A stretch of 64,000 bases of DNA from Torymus aiolomorphi (Eukaryota; Arthropoda; Insecta; Hymenoptera; Torymidae): contig CM070875.1 in the NCBI GenBank assembly GCA_036365515.1, forward strand, positions 103,017,628 through 103,081,627, written 5' to 3'. The notes beneath the pieces are model-generated. The model searched no databases and had not been told where the DNA came from. It saw only the letters and a list, made by a program, of their open reading frames with translations. The first letter of the stretch is position 1; each line of letters opens with the position of its first letter. This document shows, in pieces, positions 1-10,078 of this stretch. The position numbers and the translations under genes were made by a program.

Positions 1-1329
1 GTAGAAAAGCAAACTGGAATGAAAATAAGAGCGCTGCGGTCAGATAATGGTACGGAGTTCTGCAACTCAAATATGGATAAAATCTTGAAGAATACCGGCA
101 TTAAGCGACGGCTGACAACTCCGTACACGCCGCAGCAGAACGGGATCGCCGAGCGCAAAAATAGAACGCTTGTTGAGGCGGCCCGTTGCTTGCTAAATGA
201 ATCTGGAGTGCCGAACTCGCTTTGGGCAGAGGCAATTGCTACGGTAAATTACATAAGAAATCGTTGTGTGACTAAAATCTTAGGAGCAAGAACTCCGCAT
301 GAGCTATGGACAGGAAAGCGCCCAAACCTTAGTTACCGTAGAAGGTTCGGCGTCAAGGTACATTTTTTGGACAAAATTCCGAATAAAGGGAAATTCTCGC
401 CTCGAGGTATTTTAGGGATCCTCGTAGGATATTCTGAGGCATCTAAGGCATACAGAGTCTAGAGGCCGGACGATAGAAAAATCCACATCACGAGGGACAT
501 CAAGTTCACAGACGAGTATCTCTACCCCAATGATGAGGAAACACTTATTAATCACAAGCCAGGCCACAACGACCCGATGCTGTGCGACGTTTCGGACTAC
601 TCAATAGACGATGAGCAAGGCGAGATCGCCGTTTGCAATGCACCTTCCCCCATTCACGAGGTGCAGCCGATTCTTGTCGACAGAGGCGTTCATCCAGCTC
701 CACTTGCTCCCAACTTGGCACAAAACCACGACGCGGAAAACGCTCCTCGAGGGTCTGGAATACCGAGAAAATGTACGACCAGCAAGCCGATACAGTCATG
801 TGAACAATACTTTACACGATCCGTTGCGAAGGCACAAACCCTAACGACCACGGAAGACGACTCCAGCGAGGATGAATTTCGAGGTTGGGACGGCGCCGTC
901 GCGCAGACACAGACATGCTCTGAAGATGAAAATAGCTCAAGTGAGGACGATTCGTTGTTCCAAGACTGCATTGGAATGGCAATGCTGGCAGCCGAAGTTC
1001 CACTTCGTGAAGCACTGTCTGGTTCAAACGAGTAGAAGTGGCGCGACGCAATATACTCTGAAGTAAGAAGTCTAGTCTTGAACGACGCCTTCAAAATCGT
1101 CAAGAAGCCAGCAGGCAGCAACAATAATGTTGAACGCCAGAAAGCATGTATTGTTGCTAAAGGTTTCACGCAGCGACTCGGTATCGACTATTTCGATACG
1201 TTGGCTCCAGTCGCGCGCCTCAGCTCCTTGAGGTTACTTATAGCCTTGGCGGCCAAACAAGGGTTAAAAATATCGCAACTGGACGTAGAGACCGCCTATC
1301 TAAATGGCCCCATCGACACTGTAGTCTAG
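1..1329 (+). pseudogene. Copia-1 pol, integrase core to start of reverse transcriptase
   Basis: One reading frame runs through this stretch with stops at 460-462 and 1033-1035. The 5' part has integrase core features: an SDNGTEF block with the second catalytic Asp (about 43-63) and NGIAERKNR with the catalytic Glu (about 139-165). The copia-type GYS...YRV block precedes the first stop. A poorly conserved acidic hinge follows (about 577-1030). The copia RT N-terminal block (KACIVAKGFTQ, then LDVETAYLNG) occupies about 1138-1310. A third TAG at 1327-1329 ends the frame. The first catalytic Asp of integrase would lie before the window. Confidence 0.88.
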
Positions 1330-1370
1330 ATGGAGACGCCCGAGATGTTAAGTGAAATCCAGCTATCGTC

Positions 1371-2510
1371 GTGCGAGCCAAGACAATGTTGGAAAGATTG
1401 TCCGCACCTGAGGCAGTATGCAAGCTAAACAAGGCGTTATACGGCCTGCGCCAGTCCGGCCGTCAATGGCACGGCACTTTGAATAAAGTACTTCGGACAA
1501 CCGAGTTAACAGAAACTATAGCCGATCCATGCGTATACACGGATCGGGACCGATCAACCTTCGTCCTCGTATATGTCGACGATATACTGATATTTTCTCG
1601 AAATCAACAGAGTGAACAGCGAATCAAGGAGACGCTGTCCAAAGCCTTTAAAACTAAAGATCTCGGAAAAGCTAAATTCTGCTTGGGCATCGAGATACAC
1701 AGCAGTCAGGGGGAGCAGCGTCTCTCTCAGCGCAGCTATATCAAAGACGTACTAAAACGATTTAACATGAATGAGTGCAAGCCTGTCGGAACCCCCCTTT
1801 CTACAAGTTCAAGATTGACCATCAGCGACACACTCGAAGAATCTGAGGAAAACTTCCCTTACAGGGAGTTAATTGGAGCCTTGATGTACATCGCAGTGGG
1901 CACTCGACCAGATATAGCCCACGCAGTGAGCGCTTTATCTCAATTCAACTCTCGTCCTGAGAAAACACACTGGACCGCTGCAAAACGTGTTCTACGATAC
2001 CTTCAAGGTACGCTGAACCAAGAGTTAGTATTTAGGAAGGACGACCTTCCATTGCGTGGATTCATGGACGCCGATTAGAGCAACTGCACTGTTGACAGAC
2101 GCTCGTTTACAGGATTTACATTTATTCTCAGTGGCGCCGCAGTGACCTGGGAATCACGCAAACAGAGAACGGTGGCTCTCTCATCAACCGAGGCCGAATA
2201 CATGGCCTTAAGTGATGCCGCTAAAGAGGCCGTATACCTTACCAGCTTCCTTCAAGAGCTTCGGTGCGAAAATCTAACCAACTGCACCATATACTGCGAT
2301 AATCAAGGTGCCATGAAATTAGTCAACAACGCCGTTTTTCATGGCAGGTCTAAGCACATAGACATCAGGGATCATTTTATCCGTTAAGTTCTTGAGGATA
2401 GGAAGGTAACTCTTAAATATCTTCCTACAGAGAAAATGACAGCCGACGTGCTAACAAAAAGTCTACCACAGTCGGCACACATTCGCTGCATCCATGAACT
2501 GGGAATATAA
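1371..2510 (+). pseudogene. Copia-1 pol, reverse transcriptase and RNase H
   Basis: After a frameshift the RT continues one frame over. It shows KALYGLRQSGRQWH, then the catalytic YVDD (residues 68-71 of this frame, near 1572), KDLGKAKFCLGI and the TRPDI block. The frame then reads through a TAG at 2076-2078 into RNase H (RSFTGFTF, TWESRKQRTVALSSTEAEY, then the DNQGAMKL block). A TAA at 2385 interrupts it before the usual copia C-terminal ADVLTK motif, and it closes at 2508-2510. The stop at 2076 falls where copia elements almost always have Trp in DADW, so a TGG to TAG change is likely. Confidence 0.9.
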
Positions 2511-2547
2511 CCACGAGACACATCAACGGACGCAGATTGAGGGGGAG

Positions 2548-2844
2548 TATTGGAACTAAAACAATCAGCGCCTTATGGAAACACGCCCTTAGCCGAACGT
2601 CGGCGCTCAAAGCGCTCCCCTCCAACATACCTTCCGGTAGATCGCGCTTAGCTCTCACATCACGCTCGACCTTCTAGCAAGACGGTCTCGCTAGCTCGGA
2701 CTAACCTTTCTTTTCGGCGGTAATATTGTACGCTAGACTCTGGCTTCATGTACTTACCAATAAAGTTAATAATATTAATAAACCTCACAACTTTACTAAA
2801 ACATTTGTTTGTTTTATTCGTCACGCCCCTGCATGACTCTAACA
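2548..2844 (+). repeat. 3' LTR of Copia-1
   Basis: This 297-bp segment directly follows the purine tract of Copia-1. It starts TATTGG (canonical TG apparently mutated to TA) and ends TCTAACA. AATAAA-like signals lie near 2758 and 2775, as expected for the R region of an LTR. The 5' partner is outside the window, so the boundaries come from position and the TG/CA rule only. Confidence 0.6.
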
Positions 2845-3321
2845 ATTTTTTACTCAGAAGGTTTTTGTAATTTATATATAATTTAATTCAGAATTTATTG
2901 TAAAAGTGTTTCCTTAAAAGTGAATGATATTAAATCACAGATTTGGTGTAAGTTTGATAATAATACATTATATGCGGGATCATATCAGCAAAACTCCCAA
3001 CTTAAGATATCCTTTTGAGTACAAAGAATCACATAACGAAGTAAGAGTACTCGTTTATTCCATAGTGATCCGCACGTACCGCCATTTGAACGCTAGGAAA
3101 AATCGGCATTCAACATGCGATACAAAGTAAAACCGTAGGTTAAGTGTACCGTAGGTCTAGTGTTAGGAACAAAAATAAATAATTTACTTTATAGAAATTT
3201 ATAGACTATACGAAATTTAGTTTAAATTTATTGAATTTTTATTATTGTTTTTGTTATATGAATTTTTATTATTGTTTATATTATTTGAATTGTTAGTATT
3301 ATTGAACCTTTTGTAACAAGA
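2845..3321. other. AT-rich stretch, nothing recognised
   Basis: This lies between the Copia-1 LTR and the next LTR-type repeats. An open frame at 2924-3130 (68 codons) matches no family I know. The stretch may be the eroded internal 3' part of the LTR element whose ends lie just downstream, but I see no motif proving it. Confidence 0.3.
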
Positions 3322-3684
3322 AATTACTGATGGTTCAACTATTCCTATAATTGTTGAATCTCTACGATATTCAACAGTCTAAGGGGGAGGTGTTACGTCC
3401 GTAACGTATCCTTAAATTCCATTTGATATTCATATTCTCATCAGTAATTTCTTGATCCACAAAATTATGTGATTGCAAATTTATTGACACCCAAGTATCA
3501 ACTAGCATAGAGAAAAAATTGCAACACAGGGAAATTGTAAACATTCTTGTACGAAACAAACCACAAAATTTTACAAAGAAATGCATTGAAATTGTCAAGA
3601 ATTTCTTAACCGCATTTTATGAAAAACATTATTGTATTTAGAGTTTATTCTTCATCCTATAATTGTAATTTGAAATTATTGTAA
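3322..3684 (+). repeat. Copy A of an LTR-element 3' end: purine tract plus truncated LTR
   Basis: A block with AATTACTGATGG, ACGATATTCAACA and the purine tract AAGGGGGAGG leads into TGTTACGTC at 3391, the start of an LTR. The same order recurs at 3685-3903. The LTR start at 3391 is alignable with the one at 3904 (shared GTTACGTC, ACGTATC and CAGTAATTT blocks), but this copy is interrupted within about 270 bp by the second copy. This is either a local tandem duplication or two related insertions. Confidence 0.6.
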
Positions 3685-3746
3685 CAGAAAATTACTGATG
3701 GCTAACTATTATTATATTTGTTGAATCACTACGATATTCAACAATC

Positions 3747-3884
3747 GATATGTTCTTGTTTGTGCACATATTTATTGTGCACAGATAGCATTGGTACAGA
3801 TCTATATATATAGATATATACCAATGTTAAAGTGTGCACAATTAATATATGCACAATCAGTATGTGCACAAACAAGAACATGTC
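3747..3884. mobile_element. Palindromic hAT-type MITE with 8-bp target duplication
   Basis: This 138-bp element is nearly a perfect palindrome. Terminal inverted repeats of about 24 bp begin GATATGTTCTTG on the left and GACATGTTCTTG on the right complement, differing at one position. The centre is TATATA-rich. It is flanked by the exact direct repeat CAACAATC (3739-3746 and 3885-3892), an 8-bp duplication of the kind made by hAT transposases. Removing the element and one CAACAATC restores continuity with copy A at 3361-3390. There is no coding capacity, so it would need a transposase supplied elsewhere. Confidence 0.85.
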
Positions 3885-3903
3885 CAACAATCTAAGGGGG
3901 AGG

Positions 3904-4478
3904 TGTTACGTCGTGACGTATCTCTAAAATTAAATTAACAATGCATATTTATCGCCAGTAATTTTCTGACATACAAATGTCGTATATGCGAATTTTGACA
4001 ACGTTGCTTTTTAATGCAAGCGGCATCACGCCGAAGCGAGCGAACTTTACAACGTTGACATTTTTTAATACAAGGCAATCGTGACGTAGTAGTAGGTCAT
4101 CAAACTTGCGTATTATATTTACTTTAGAATCAGCATTTCGCAATGCGACTACCGAATTTAATACGATTGGAGACAATTACATTGCCAAATAAGATGATCT
4201 CAATCATCTTCAACCTAATTTAGCCGTGTAATAAATACGGCGACGTACGCCATACAAGTCAGTAATCGTGCAAAAGTCGCGAGCTCCGCCACTCCAGCCG
4301 ACAATATGAGAAACGATTATTATTTTTATATAGGCCAATACGAGCCAATAATAGTAAAGCAATTATATCAATATAATACGTTATCGGTATTATACATTGT
4401 TAAACCAAGTGAATAAATTGTAAATCTTATTGTTTTATTTATAAAATTTATATTTGCCAATAAATAGTGCATCTAACA
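3904..4478 (+). repeat. LTR of an unidentified LTR retrotransposon
   Basis: It starts TGTTACGTC immediately after the purine tract AAGGGGGAGG and ends ATCTAACA, giving about 575 bp with TG...CA ends. AATAAA signals lie near 4413 and 4460 close to the 3' end, and a GC-richer part (about 4010-4320) precedes them, as in an LTR R/U5 region. No internal coding region is attached, so the superfamily cannot be given. Confidence 0.55.
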
Positions 4479-4559
4479 AATCAGCTGGTTATTATTTACG
4501 AGAGCCTACGCCCAGAGTAAAGGTAATATAAATCAAATATATATATATATATATATATA
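4479..4559. other. Short linker with (AT)n microsatellite
   Basis: A short unremarkable sequence ends in a TA dinucleotide run at about 4535-4562. No gene is seen. Confidence 0.6.
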
Positions 4560-4790
4560 TACATATCTCTAAAGGGGTTTATAAAGCCCGTTTTTTATAT
4601 ATAGGGGTTTATCGAGCCCGATTTTGATTATGCAGCCCGGGCCTCATAATATTTCTAAATATAGGGGTTTATGCGGCCCGACCTAGAGTCTATAACCCCA
4701 GGGTCCATTATTTCTTTAGTCACTTGCCATAGGGAACTCTCGGCTGTAGGTACTAATATACAGGGTTGGGCCTCATAAACCCCGATAAAC

Positions 4791-4795
<5 letters not shown>
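4560..4795 (+). repeat. GGGGTTTAT-type interspersed repeat; inverted copy at 57980-58212
   Basis: The sequence contains recurring GGGGTTTAT...GCCCG words (near 4574, 4606 and 4663), followed by a block with CTAGAGTCTATAACCCCAGG and CACTTGCCATAGGGAACTC. The whole arrangement appears in reverse complement at 57980-58212, about 53 kb away, with AT dinucleotide runs beside each copy. No terminal repeats or coding potential are visible, so it is classed only as an interspersed repeat. Confidence 0.75.
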
Positions 4796-4857
<62 letters not shown>

Positions 4858-5012
4858 TATGAAACGCTAGTTATGCAGACACTTTCCGAAATTGAAATAG
4901 ACTTATGCAGACAGAGACCGACTTATGCAGACGTCAGCATAAGTAGAGTTTAGTGTTATGGTTATATATATATATATATATATATAACCATAACAAATTC
5001 AATAAATATAAG
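4796..5012. repeat. AT microsatellites with a TTATGCAGAC direct repeat
   Basis: TA dinucleotide runs occupy about 4796-4856 and 4962-4985. Between them the word CTTATGCAGAC recurs (about 4871, 4911 and 4921). The second run is flanked by GTTATGGTTATA and TATAACCATAAC, so that part can form a long hairpin. Confidence 0.7.
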
Positions 5013-5463
5013 AGTATTTCCTCGAATCTCAAGACTTAACAGTAGAGCTCAAATAGTAGAATCTTATGTGAAAAGTTGTAAAATATGGCTACAATTTCAT
5101 TATTTGAAGCTACATAAAAATATGAGATTATCTGACGATGATATCTTATTTAAGAAATGGCTTTTAAATGTAGGAGCAGGACAATATTCTACCAAATTCG
5201 AAACAAATAATAACCACCTAATTTGAAAAATACCACCTAATTTTTTATCTAATGGTGATTTAGTTACTGAAATTTTTGGAAACTAATTTAATCCATTTGA
5301 CATTTCTATGAAAAATAAAGTCATTTTATGCCCGACAAATAATCATCTTCTTAAAATGAATAATGAAATATTAAATGGATTAAATGGTGGCTGCAACGAA
5401 TATTTAAGTATTGATACTATTGTAGATGATGATAATGAATGTTTGCAAAACTGTATACCAATT
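5013..5463 (+). pseudogene. Helitron PIF1-type helicase, middle part
   Basis: Conceptual translation gives Helitron helicase blocks in order: SRAQIVESYVKSC, LQFHYLKLHKNMR, FKKWLLNVGAGQ, SNGDLVTEIFG and VILCPTNNHL. These correspond to the part of the PIF1 domain after the FRQ..P block. In-frame stops near 5224 and 5284 show decay. The frame ends abruptly at 5463, where LINE-1 begins, and the missing C-terminal part resumes at 14178. The Rep domain and Walker A region are absent. In an intact Helitron this protein unwinds DNA during rolling-circle transposition. Confidence 0.82.
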
Positions 5464-5486
5464 ACGTAAGCCATACGTATGCCAAC

Positions 5487-6805
5487 ATGGCGTCGGGTAG
5501 CAAGGAGCCGCCCGATGCTACGTTAAATAAATTCTATAAATGTCACTCAACTCAAAAAATTGGTGCAGTAGTGTGTATTTTATGTGGTGAATACAAACGA
5601 AGTAGTTACAAAAGATAACGCTGGTGTGCCTGTGAAATTTCTAAGCAACTCATTTATCATCTGCCAAGATCACCCTAACTTTACACTAACCTCAAAATTA
5701 CCATCTGGTGAACTGAAAGGACCTGCTGCTGCTTTTATAGCTCAATACAAAGGCGAAGACAGAGAACTACAGAAGCAAGAGATATTAAATGAAATTGATC
5801 TAGAATCAAATAAAGGAAAAACACTAAATGATACCATCTATGAAGAACTAAGTGAAAATGAAAAATACAAAGTAGAAAACAAATTATTAAAACAAATAGT
5901 TCAGGTACTGTAAGACAAAAATGAACTACTTAATAAACTACTAATCCAAGAAAAATAAAAAAATAACAAAAATGAAAACCAACCATGGGCAACATATGCA
6001 AATGTTCTTACACAAAGCAATATTAAGCCAAAAAAAAGTGCCAAAGCTCATCATCAAGAAAACCAACAGCAAAGATGAAACAAATATCGTGAAAACTGTG
6101 TGCAATTACATAACTAATGACAAAACAGTACAAACAAAAAATGTTAATACTAAAATCAAGGACACTGTGATAATAAACTGTATGAACGTAGAAAGTGTAG
6201 AGAAAAAAAGAATTAAATTTAAAAAATAGTCTAAACGAAAACTTTAAAATTGAAAAAGAACAAATAAATAAATCTACAATGAAAGTAATAGGAATAGATA
6301 AGCATTTATAAACCAAAGAAGAAGTAAAAACTGACATAAACCAAAGAAACTTCAGCAACATTGAAAAAGTGCAAAGTGCTACATATTTTCACAAACCAAA
6401 CATCAAATAGTGCAATAATAGAAGTAACTTCTAGTATATATAAACATATAAAGGAAAATAGAAGCAAAATTCTAATAGGCTATCAAAATTGCAGAGCCTA
6501 TGACATTATTAATACAAATCCGTGCAATAAATGTGCTGGCTATGGACACGGTTGCAAAAAATGCACGAACAAGGTTATGTGCTTTAAATGTGCAGGACCA
6601 CATGAAGTGCAATTGTAACACTTTAAAGTGCGTAAACTGTGACTATAGTAATAAAAAATATAAAACAAATTATAAGGTAAATCATAGTGCAATTGATAGT
6701 GAACAATGTGAAATTTTAAAAAAGAAAATAAAAAGATACATAGAAGCACAAAGTCCGCTGAAAATGCTGTCTGACAGAATAAAAAATAGGCAAAATATTG
6801 AATAA
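5487..6805 (+). pseudogene. LINE-1 ORF1 (Gag-like RNA-binding protein), frameshifted
   Basis: Translation from ATG 5487 begins MASGSKEPPD and has a CX2C pair near residue 37 (CILCGEY). A frameshift near 5625 moves to the frame carrying VKFLSNSFIICQDH. A long Lys/Asn-rich middle follows, in pieces at 5584-5913, 5972-6229 and 6361-6618. Near 6524-6660 lie Gag-type Cys/His clusters (CNKCAGYGHGCKKC, CFKCAGPH, then CVNC) typical of jockey-group ORF1 C-termini, with the last two reached by a frameshift near 6615. The protein would coat element RNA. LINE-2 retains the C-terminal piece missing here. Confidence 0.75.
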
Positions 6806-6829
6806 ACTACAACCTCGACATGATGAATC

Positions 6830-8301
6830 TTGATTATAGTTTTGAAAATCTCTTACAACAAAGATATAAGGAGCCTTAACGTTTATTTAAAAAGACAAAA
6901 TTTTATAATATTATATGTCAACATAAGAAGCCTAAACAAAAATTTTGAAAAGCTTGAATTATTAATAAATAGACTAAAGGGAAAACCAAGTGTTATAATC
7001 TGTACGGAAAGTTGGACAATTCAACATGCGGGATTTTTCAATTTACCTGGATACAAGTTGCGGTACAATGAAAGTAGTATGAATAAAGCGGATGGTGTTA
7101 TTATGTACATAAAAAGTGATATCGTAGAATATACTGAAACTGTGGTGATAGATAATTTAAGTATCATATATGCGGATATCCTTATAAATAATAATGAAAC
7201 CATAAGAATCTCCGCAACCTATAGATCACATTCCATAAAAAACCTGAGTATATTTACTCAATTAAAAAATACATTAATAGCAATATTAATATTAGGAACC
7301 ATATGGTTATTGGTGATTTTAATATAGATATTATGGACTGTGATAACAATAGTCAGGAGTTTCTAAATAATTTTTATGAAAAAGAATATATACCATGTTT
7401 TCTAGGAATAACCAGGCCTGCAACTAACAGCTGTAATGGAACGTGTATTGACAATATTTTTATAAAATCAAAGTCACTTATTCCAAAATCATATAAACTT
7501 TGCACTAATGAAATTAGTGACCATAACTCATTAATAGTTGCCCTTGGCAACGTAAACTTAAATAAACAAGATAATAGTGCAAAAAAAAATATTGTTAACT
7601 ATAAAAAGCTCTTTAATAAAGCCTCATTAACAGACTGGAACTCTATATTATCGATTCACGATCCAAATGAAGCAGCCTGCTCATTAATAAATGGGATTAA
7701 AAATTGTATAAATTGTGCTACAACTAGTAAAGTCATTAAAAGAAAAGATAGGAAGATGATACCAAGAAAAAATTGGATCTCTTCTGCAATCATTACATCT
7801 TGTAAAAAAAAAAGAAACACTGTATAAATTATGGAAAATGAGTCCTAATTGTACTGAATTAAAGAATAATTATATGAATTACTCTAAATTATTATGTAAA
7901 GTAATAAAAGATGCTAAATTTAAATTTGAAAGAGATAAGATCGAAAAAAGTAGGGAAGATAATAAAAAACTATGGGAAATAATTAATAATAAGTTAGGAA
8001 AAACAAAGAAATCGAGCAAGACAATTGATCATATATGTGAACAATAATAAAATTACTAATAAAGAAGACATAGCTAACTTTATGAACACTTATTTCTGTG
8101 AGGTGGGTACTAATTTAAGTAAGAATATTAATCAACAAAGAAATGTTTACATAAAACCAATTGCAAGAAATGCAATGTCAATATTTATATCCCCTACTAG
8201 TATTGACGAAATAAGTAAAATTATTCAAGATCTTAAAGAAAAAACAGGAGGTGTGGATGGTATAAATGCGAAATTTCTAAAAATAATTTCGCCATTATAC
8301 C
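6830..8301 (+). pseudogene. LINE-1 ORF2, endonuclease and linker
   Basis: Three or more frames together give an apurinic-type endonuclease. VNIRSLNKNFEKL and IICTESW (near 6918-7018) supply the N-terminal active-site blocks. Then GVIMYI, a frameshift near 7300, IGDFNIDI (7306-7330), GTCIDNIF and the terminal SDHNS motif (near 7521) follow. The downstream linker (7590-8047) has the RKNWI...SCKKK block often seen before RT in this group. Pieces are 6830-7327, 7303-7827, 7838-8047 and 8025-8315. The enzyme nicks target DNA for target-primed reverse transcription. Confidence 0.82.
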
Positions 8302-9480
8302 ATAAGGGATTTTAAATCCCTTCAACATATTTTCAATATATCAATTGAACTGGCAATATGGCCAGAAACCTTAAAAAGGGCGGAAGTAGTTCCAATACAC
8401 AAACGAGGTGACAAAACTAATATTTCAAATTATAGACCTATATCTTTAATATCAAATATTGCAAAAATTTTTGAGAAAATAATATATAATAGACTTTATG
8501 ACTTTATTAAAAAATGTAAAATATTATCAAATTCACAATATGGCTTTATTAAAAGTAGAAGTACAACTGATGCTCTCAACAAAATTACGGATATTATATT
8601 CAATCATCTAGATAACAGTAAACCATTAATAATCTCTTTTCTTAACCTAGCGAAAGCCTTCGACACTGTTAATCATGGAATTCTAATTGAAAAACTAGAA
8701 ACTTATGGAATACGAGGAAAACCGCTTGATTTAATGACTAGCTATCTGTCTAATAGAAATCAAATAGTTAGATTAGAAGATAAAATAAGTTCTGAAAAAA
8801 GAGTAGAAACAGGAGTTCCACAAGAAACAATATTAGGACCACTTTTATTTATTATATACGTAAATGATCTATTGACAAATATGCAAAAAGATTTAACCCT
8901 CTCCTACGCAGATGACACTATCATCATCTCTGGTGAAGATACGTGGTTTGATGGGCAGGAAAAAATGAATAAATCATTAGAAAATGTTGCAAATTGGTTA
9001 GCATTTAATAAATTTTCATTAAATACTAGTAAAATGGTCTATATGACAATTGGTAGTTATTGTGATAGTGTACCAAAAAACATTAAAATTGAAATACAGA
9101 AACAAGAAATAAAAAGAGTGACAAATTATAAGTACCTAGGAATAATTTTCGATTACAATATGAAATGGGATATGCATATTCAGTATATAATAAATAAAAC
9201 CAAATATCTAATATTTATCTTTGCAAAAATTAAAAATCTCTTGGATATTAAATCGCTAATAACAATATATTATGCCTTCTTTCACAGTTACATAAATTAT
9301 GGAATAGTTGCATGGGGTGGGGCTTACAATAATAATATAATGCGATTACAAAATATACAAACAAGAATTTTGAAACTTATATACAAAAACTCTTTCGTAG
9401 AAAGAAGACCTCTAAACGTAAGGGAAGTGTTTGATTTGGAAGCACTAATGTATCACTATGAAGAACTGAAAGAATTATAA
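8302..9480 (+). pseudogene. LINE-1 ORF2, reverse transcriptase
   Basis: A single open frame of about 390 codons without an internal stop covers the RT: NYRPISLISNIAKIFEK, QYGFIKSRST, FLNLAKAFDTVNH, TGVPQETILGPLLFIIYVND and the catalytic YADD (near 8909). The thumb-region block KYLGIIFDYNMKWD follows. The motif A aspartate, normally LDL, reads Asn (AAC at about 8650), so the catalytic triad is incomplete although YADD is kept. The PQG block reads PQE. The frame enters from a different frame at about 8300, so the copy is not functional as read. Confidence 0.88.
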
Positions 9481-9865
9481 TTAAAAAGGACATCTAAAAC
9501 TAGGAACAAGAGTATTCAGCAACCAAAAATAAATAAGTCTGTTAGTAAAAAAAGTAGTTTCATGGTAGCGCTGAAGACCTTTAACTGTCTTCCTAATGAA
9601 TTAAAAAGTTTGACCTGTAATGGTAATTTTGGGAAATATAAAAAAAGAAAAAACTAATTAATTATATACAAAAAACATAGATTATATAACTACTGTTTTG
9701 TTTGGGTGTTTATACTTTATTGGAAATTTATAATGTTAAAGTAATTTTAAGTTAGTTTGTAAGTTTTTATTTTGTATATCCCAGCCCTTGTACAGGTGTT
9801 ATATCTACCTCTTAAGGATTATGCTATGTAATTTGTCTGGTTAAATAAATAAAAAAAAAAAAAAA
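9481..9865 (+). other. LINE-1 3' tail and poly(A)
   Basis: The C-terminal ORF2 residue runs out into an AT-rich 3' UTR that ends with CTGGTTAAATAAATAAAAA and a run of A's. The same ending (CTCTGGTTAATAAAAA) closes LINE-2 at 14158-14177, so the two belong to one family or sister families. Confidence 0.75.
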
Positions 9866-10078
9866 GCAACAGATTATCCATTACAACCTACTTATCAAAG
9901 ATACTTTGGTAAAGTAGAAAACACAAAACATACAGATAAAGTAAATGAAGAGGAACCAACAGTACCAACTAATGAGACAACTTCAACACCGATGATAAAT
10001 AGAATTAGACAATCAACTGTCAGAGATCTACCACTAATTGGACAAACATTCACAAATACAAGAAGCAGAAATGGATGA
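9866..10078 (+). pseudogene. LINE-2 ORF1, C-terminal fragment
   Basis: The frame is open from the LINE-1/LINE-2 junction to a TGA at 10076-10078 (ATDYPLQPTYQRYFG..., then a Glu/Thr-rich segment). The likely ORF2 start ATG at 10071 overlaps this stop as ATGGATGA. This is the part that normally follows the Gag-type zinc knuckles; everything upstream was lost by 5' truncation. Confidence 0.6.

Larger units (their letters stand above)
1..2844 (+). mobile_element. Copia-1: 5'-truncated, decayed Ty1/copia retrotransposon
   Basis: The window opens inside the integrase of a Ty1/copia element. Integrase, a variable hinge, reverse transcriptase and RNase H follow in copia order, then a purine-rich tract (about 2537-2547) and a 3' LTR ending at 2844. 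The 5' LTR, gag and protease lie outside the window. The pol frame is broken by in-frame stops at 460, 1033, 1327, 2076 and 2385 and by a frameshift between about 1330 and 1370. Protein similarity is otherwise well kept, so this is a dead but not ancient copy. Family assignment rests on domain order and the copia-style YVDD and RNase H motifs. Confidence 0.9.
5464..9865 (+). mobile_element. LINE-1 (this window): nearly full-length jockey/CR1-like non-LTR element
   Basis: This is a two-ORF non-LTR retrotransposon. It has a short 5' leader, an ORF1 with Cys-rich N-terminus and Gag-type zinc knuckles, an ORF2 with apurinic-type endonuclease and reverse transcriptase, a 3' UTR of about 385 bp and a poly(A) tail at about 9847-9865. 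It interrupts the Helitron helicase; with LINE-2 it is bracketed by AATT at 5460-5463 and 14178-14181. All ORFs are broken by frameshifts. Clade is given only as jockey/CR1-like because a tree would be needed. Confidence 0.88.

Noticed and set aside
548..1169. Minus-strand frames opposite the Copia-1 hinge
   Set aside because: Antisense of a recognisable pol frame; no independent evidence of coding.
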